Source of the DNA: Gryganskiella cystojenkinii
Lineage: Eukaryota > Mortierellomycota > Mortierellomycetes > Mortierellales > Mortierellaceae
Assembly (NCBI GenBank): GCA_015852425.1
Contig: JAAAIG010000823.1
Location: forward strand, 4,341 to 16,990
Length of the DNA: 12,650 bases
Direction of reading: 5' to 3'
The notes under the pieces: model-generated
The model's database searches: none
The model's input: only the letters and a program-made list of their open reading frames with translations
What the model was told of the DNA's origin: nothing
Translations under genes and position numbers: made by a program
Shown here: positions 8,504 through 12,650 of the stretch, in pieces
Numbering within the stretch: position 1 is the first letter of the stretch
Layout: each line of letters starts with the position of its first letter

Positions 8504-11500
8504 TTACAAGCCCACCATGATCTCACCAATTCCCTCCATGTCCTCATACTGCTTGGTCAAAAAGTCAAGTTCATCTGGGTTGGATTGAAGGGCTTGGTAG
8601 ACATGATGAGGGACCAAAAGTTTGTCAGCAACCTTGGCGCTTGCAGGGTCTTTCTTGGATCCAGTTCTCTTGTTCTCCTCATCCGCAGACTCATCCAATT
8701 CGTCGAGCTCCATCATGATCGATTCCGGACCCTTCTCCTCTTCGACTTCGGTTCGATGAATCTGGATCGACTTTTCCAAGATCCGACCCAAGAAGGCTTT
8801 GGTCACCTGAACCAAAAGGCCACCCACAACTGCTCGTTGAGAGAGCGTCTCCGGTACCCTGTCCAAACCCGGAGTGTTCAAAGCTAGTTCTTGTTCCTGG
8901 TCGCGCTCTAGGAACCCTCCTCTGTTCGCAACAGCCGCGTTTGAGCCACCATCCAGGGACAACGTCTTGAGCTTGAGTTCATCCATCACGGACAGGACCC
9001 AGTCAATCTCGGACCGCCGTGACTTGTACACCTCCGTCTTTTGGAAAGCCTCAGAGAGTTGTTGGACCTTGGCTCCCTGAAGCAACTCCTGAGCCTCGTT
9101 CTTAGGGGGTGAGGGAGGCGATAAGTTTGGGATCTCACTATCACCGATATCCAAATCCATCGTAGAGTCGACCTGGTTTTGCTTTTGTTGTTCCAACATC
9201 ATCCGTTCCTGACTGGACAACGGTCGACCGGTCTGGTCCACGATCCCGCACCGTTTCAACATATCCAACGCAAACTTGTTCTTGGACCGTCCAATCAACA
9301 GACTCAGCAATGATCGTTCTTCCTCGCCAATGTCCTTGACGGCATGGAACCTTGGGTGATGCGGACAGTGCGGAATCCGTTGGCCGTTTTCTTCGTTCAA
9401 CAGGATGAGTTCCTCAGATCCAGTCTCAGCAACACCGCGATGACCGTCCTTGTGTTGTTTCCAAAGAGAACCGCAGGCCTTGCAGTACGACAGAGTCGTC
9501 TCCTTAGCTCGATGTCTCTTCATCATGGACGGAGTACTAACTATAACGGCCGCATCCAAAGATGCGGCTCGAACAGTATCGACAGTTCCAGCGCCACTCT
9601 GAAGTCCAGCCTTATTCGCGGCGGCGGTGGCATCGTCACTAGGCTTTGATAACGTGTTCTGGAGTTCCTGTTCGTCAGCCTCGGCACCATCCGCCATAGC
9701 AACTTCACGAGCAGAGTTGAGGACCAAAGAGTTTGCTGGGGCGCCTGATTTCCCATTGTTGGTACCCTTTGACCGCGGTTGGAATCGACTGATGGACAAG
9801 AAGTCTGTATTGCGGTCCAGTTCAAGATCGACATATCTCTCCCGTCCATGAACTTGTTTGCCACAGTGTGTTGGATCCAACTAATAGAATAAAGCGAAAC
9901 CATTCCATATTGGATTAGTGACTGTGAAAACTTGATTTCGATATCGTGCTTCAAATTTGGCATTATCACACCATCCTTACCGCCAGGCGATGATAAACCT
10001 CAACAGGTTTGTTCCTTGGATCCTGGAAGTAGAGCTTGACCTTTATCTGCGTTTCACCCCAGGCATATCGACTCAGATGGAATGGAGGCTCGGTCACGGT
10101 CACGATGTGATTCGGTTTGTAACTCTCGTGCAGATGAAACTCGACCTTGGAGATGTAAGCCGTGATCTCTTCCGGCTTGGGTGTTCCGTCGACGTAAATC
10201 ATCCACTTGTAAGGGAATTCTCTCAGCCGAGGATCTCTCTTCTCCTCTGGCAAGAATTTTGAGACGTTGCCGACGACAATTCGCCTCTTGACATAGAACC
10301 GAGATCCAACTGTATCCAGAGGTTCTGGAAGGCCCGCCTGAATAGCAGATGCTCCAAAGGAAATGATGGTTGGCTGTAGCGGCTGATTTCCCGTATTGTT
10401 GAGGGCAGCGCTTATCACAGGTGTGGCAGCGGTCATGGTCGGAGTTGGAACGACAGGGGCAGAGGCTTGTCCAGCATAAGAGAGGGCTGGGGGTATTGTT
10501 GTTGCTGCCGGTTTTGGCAGTGCAGATACTGGAGTTGAAGGCTCCGACATGTCGCTCATGAATGGGTGAATGGAGGGACTACCAGCTCTTGAGCTCGCTG
10601 CGCTAGAGACTCTGCTATCAGGCGCACTATAAAGTAGTGTGGGTCCAGTTCGAGACATCGAGAGTCCACTCTTGGAAGTGTCCACAGCCAGGAACCGTGA
10701 GGAATGCGGGCCACCATGATTTCCATTGAACATTGGGGTACCACCTTGAGATATGCTGCCATATTTCCGCATGGGTCCCTTGCCAGCTGAGGGTCGTTGA
10801 GGTACCTCACTGGCACTATCGTCCTCTGAGCCATCACTATCATCAGATCCCTGACCCAGTTTCGAATTAGAGGGCTTGCTCTTCAGAGGTCGTGTGACAC
10901 TAAGAGCCAACGAAGATCGCCGCCGTTTTCCTGCGCCAAGTCCCTCACCGGCTGATGCGGCACCTGAGGTATCAGATTCATCCTCTGTTCCTGCATTTGA
11001 CGACGAATTGAGAGAGACAGCGCTGTTCCTTCTGGGCTGTTGGCGTGTAATGTCACTGCTGGTGTTCCTACGCCTACCGTCGTCAGACTCGAGATCCACA
11101 TCTTCGTCGTACGTTTTGATCATAGGCTAATAATCGGGACGAAGTAGATTATCAGTACTTGTTGCGCCATCACTTTTTTTTTGTTTTGTTTTGCTACCAT
11201 GCGTGTCCCTGCTAATTTTTTACCTTAGAAATGTCAGACTGTGCACCAGCATCACTACGACAAAAGAAAATAAGGAAAGAAGAAAAAGTATGCATGATGT
11301 TTGATGACTAAGTAAAAAAGATACCGACCGTGCTAGTTCCACAGCTTTTGAAAAAAATACATACCCAGTAGTTAAAGAGCTGAAAACAATCCTTGTTCGG
11401 CATGGGTGATCGGCAGGAACATCAGTCTCAGGCTAGAGGCCCATAGTAGCATAGTAGTAATTGTCAGTAAGGACGTCCTTTACTCGCACACTTTGATTAC

Positions 11501-12429
11501 CCAACAGTTTACACAAACAAAAAGTTCCTTACCACCACCAGGCCACAAAACCGAACACCTTCCTCTGTATTTTTGAAGACCTGCTTGTGAGATAAGCGCA
11601 TGTGGTTGAGAAGTCCCTGGTTGCTTCCGAAGTCGTATCTCTCACAACGAGGACAGCCCAGTCTAATAGAGATGCATAGGGAAAACAGGACAGTCAGTAC
11701 TTCTAGCTCGACAGGACCTCCCACCATGCTAAAAGCGTTAGTTGGTCCAAAGTTACCTCACGAATTGACCGTCTGCTCTGACGGCAAACAAAGCTTCAGG
11801 GGCACGGGTATCTCTTCCATAATATGCTGTCGCTCTCCGAGAGTGCTGTCGACTGCTTGCGTATTGGTTCTGTGGTGTTGGTGGTGCTCCCAGCGCACGC
11901 GAGGCTGTTGAGTTACCGTAGGGTGCGCCTTTTCGTTCTGAGAGTGAAGCCGAATGCAAGTTCGACACGGTTAGTATACTGTTCAGCTCTTTCAACCATA
12001 AAAAAAAAGTCCAACTAGGTTTCATCGTTCGTTTCTTTCTTTTCTTTTTTTTTTACCACTGAGGATGGCATGACGCAGGTCCTCGAGCATGCGCTCGGCT
12101 TTTGCAAGTTCCTGGGCAATGATGGCACCCTCGGAATGGCGCAGGAGGATTTCCAGGTCGAATTGCTGATCGATAATGTCGACAATCTTTTGACGCGTCG
12201 TGTCGTGATGATGACCACTGAAAGAAGTTGTCATGGAGAGCGAATGACCCTGCATTTGCACTTGTTGCTGTTGTTGTTGTTGCTGGTGTTGTTGATGTTG
12301 TTGGATGATTGATTGCATTGTGTGTTGTTGCTGTGTTTGATTATTAGGTAAGACTGAGCCAGAGAGCATGACAGTGTCCGTCGTGGCAGGGATGCCATTT
12401 AACGAGGAGTGTGTTGTTGGTTGGGTCAT
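8504..12429 (-). CDS. YEATS2-like YEATS-domain chromatin reader, seven exons, 1101 aa
   Basis: A nuclear protein expected to bind acylated histone lysine. Exons on the - strand are 12429-12057, 11937-11757, 11662-11533, 11432-11365, 11254-11224, 11126-9981 and 9880-8504; they sum to 3306 nt with matching phases. In order: a Gln-rich N-terminus; a helix at about 77-124 resembling the N-terminal helix of animal YEATS2; a C2H2 finger (C188, C191, H205, H210) followed by CGLVV and PETDVPADHPCR; an acidic, Ser-rich linker at 262-535; a YEATS domain at about 536-665 with RRIVVGNVSKFLP, pocket residues H594, S596, Y597, W617 and TEPPFHL; a CxxC...CPHH cluster (C776, C779, C815, H818); and a C-terminal histone-fold-like region (about 993-1085) with VPHHVYQAL and DELDFLT. 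Animal YEATS2 belongs to the ATAC acetyltransferase complex and pairs through its histone fold with NC2-beta. ATG12429 has a good ACCATGA context. The C-terminal calls are less certain than the YEATS domain. Confidence 0.93.
11127..11532 (-). other. Intron cluster with two small exons in the YEATS gene
   Basis: Read naively this is one 406-nt intron. It resolves into three introns of 100, 110 and 97 nt (11532-11433, 11364-11255, 11223-11127) around exons of 68 nt (11432-11365) and 31 nt (11254-11224). The first exon has acceptor CTCTAG and donor GTATGT. The second has a long pyrimidine tract ending GTCGTAG and donor GTAAAA. The phases fit exactly (0 to 2, then 2 to 0), and the small exon is open only in that phase. 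CTGAC or CTGAT branch sites precede the first and third acceptors. Confidence 0.85.
11970..11976 (-). other. Intron branch site TACTAAC
   Basis: A perfect TACTAAC on the - strand lies about 32 nt before the acceptor at 11939-11938 of the first intron (12056-11938) of the YEATS gene. It matches the strict yeast-type branch consensus and supports the intron call. Confidence 0.75.
12262..12303 (-). repeat. Poly-Gln/His-coding tract at the N-terminus of the YEATS protein
   Basis: CAA/CAG codons with interspersed CAT encode a Gln-rich run (residues 43-56) upstream of the N-terminal helix. Low-complexity Gln tracts are frequent in fungal transcription regulators. This one is likely length-variable. 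Confidence 0.85.
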
Positions 12430-12627
12430 GGTCCGATTGTGAGTAGGGGTGAGTGGAAGGAAACCCGAAATGAAGTATGAGAAAAAAAAGATCAGCCCTA
12501 CAGAGAGCGCGTGGAGTGAGTGAGCACAAAGTTTGTTGCACGTCTTGCCTGGCCTTGCTTTTGCTTTACATTAAATCACGTGACAATATCGATGTGGGGT
12601 GCCCTTAGATAGCCCACTCAAGTTGTA
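12430..12627. promoter_or_regulatory. Putative bidirectional promoter
   Basis: The 198 nt between the YEATS start codon and a candidate divergent ATG at 12628 must hold at least the YEATS promoter. No TATA box is clear on the - strand. A palindromic E-box lies near the far end. Upstream of the YEATS ATG the - strand becomes T/C-rich (a run of T at about 12488-12481), similar to the leader of the kinesin gene. Confidence 0.5.
12576..12583. promoter_or_regulatory. Palindromic E-box TCACGTGA
   Basis: An 8-bp perfect palindrome containing CACGTG, 147 nt upstream of the YEATS start and 45 nt upstream of the candidate divergent start. TCACGTGA is the preferred site of Cbf1/USF-type bHLH factors in fungi and animals. 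Which factor binds here, and which gene it controls, cannot be read from the sequence. Confidence 0.5.
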
Positions 12628-12650
12628 ATGGCCGAAGAGGAAAGCAAGTC
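12628..12650 (+). CDS. Candidate start of a divergent gene, cut by the window end
   Basis: An ATG with a favourable context (G at -3, G at +4) opens a frame reading MAEEESK up to the end of the window. Seven codons are too few to identify a family. The case rests on the divergent arrangement, the compact promoter with an E-box and the start context. It could equally be a chance ATG in the upstream region of the YEATS gene. Confidence 0.3.

Noticed and set aside
11509..11532. Extending exon 3 of the YEATS gene to a later GTAAAC donor, which also fits the phase of the 31-nt exon
   Set aside because: It would add VRNFLFV and use a weaker donor, while GTG|GTAAGG plus the 68-nt exon gives better splice sites, normal intron lengths and a conserved-looking block.
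12344..12541. Possible upstream open frame overlapping the YEATS start
   Set aside because: Its first codon is GTG, not ATG, so it is not a credible uORF; no ATG-initiated overlapping frame was found in the short leader.
1..12650. Mobile element, CRISPR array, tRNA/rRNA or viral remnant
   Set aside because: No terminal or long direct/inverted repeats, no transposase, reverse transcriptase or capsid-like frames, and no tRNA-like arms were seen on either strand; the repeats present are simple microsatellites.

Overview
This is a eukaryotic window, most likely from a filamentous early-diverging fungus. The genes are split by short introns (about 94 to 204 nt, with one of 695 nt) that have GTAAG/GTATG donors and CTGAC or TACTAAC branch sites. 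Promoter DNA is pyrimidine-rich and the proteins carry Gln/Asn/Ser tracts. A Mortierella-like member of the Mucoromycota/Mortierellomycota is my best guess, but it is an inference from style and not a match I could test.

Layout: positions 1-629 are a CT-rich promoter and 5' leader. Positions 630-7806 (+) hold a six-exon gene for a 1964-residue kinesin-4 (KIF4/KIF21-type) motor with a very long coiled-coil tail. Positions 7807-8503 are a tail-to-tail intergenic stretch with an (AC)n tract and a poly(A) signal for each flanking gene. Positions 12429-8504 (-) hold a gene I resolve into seven exons, encoding an 1101-residue YEATS2-like chromatin reader. In order it has an N-terminal coiled coil, a C2H2 finger, the YEATS domain, a second Cys/His cluster and a C-terminal histone-fold-like region. 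Positions 12430-12627 look like a compact bidirectional promoter with a palindromic E-box TCACGTGA. A possible divergent gene starts at 12628 and runs off the edge.

The two main genes are convergent. One is a microtubule motor and the other a nuclear acyl-lysine reader, and the sequence gives no sign that they share a pathway. I see no rRNA, tRNA, transposon, CRISPR array or viral element. The points most worth a second look are two tiny exons (68 and 31 nt) inside what would otherwise be read as one 406-nt intron of the YEATS gene, a roughly 115-residue insertion inside the kinesin motor domain, a possible alternative kinesin C-terminus, and a metazoan-style YEATS2 architecture in a fungus.
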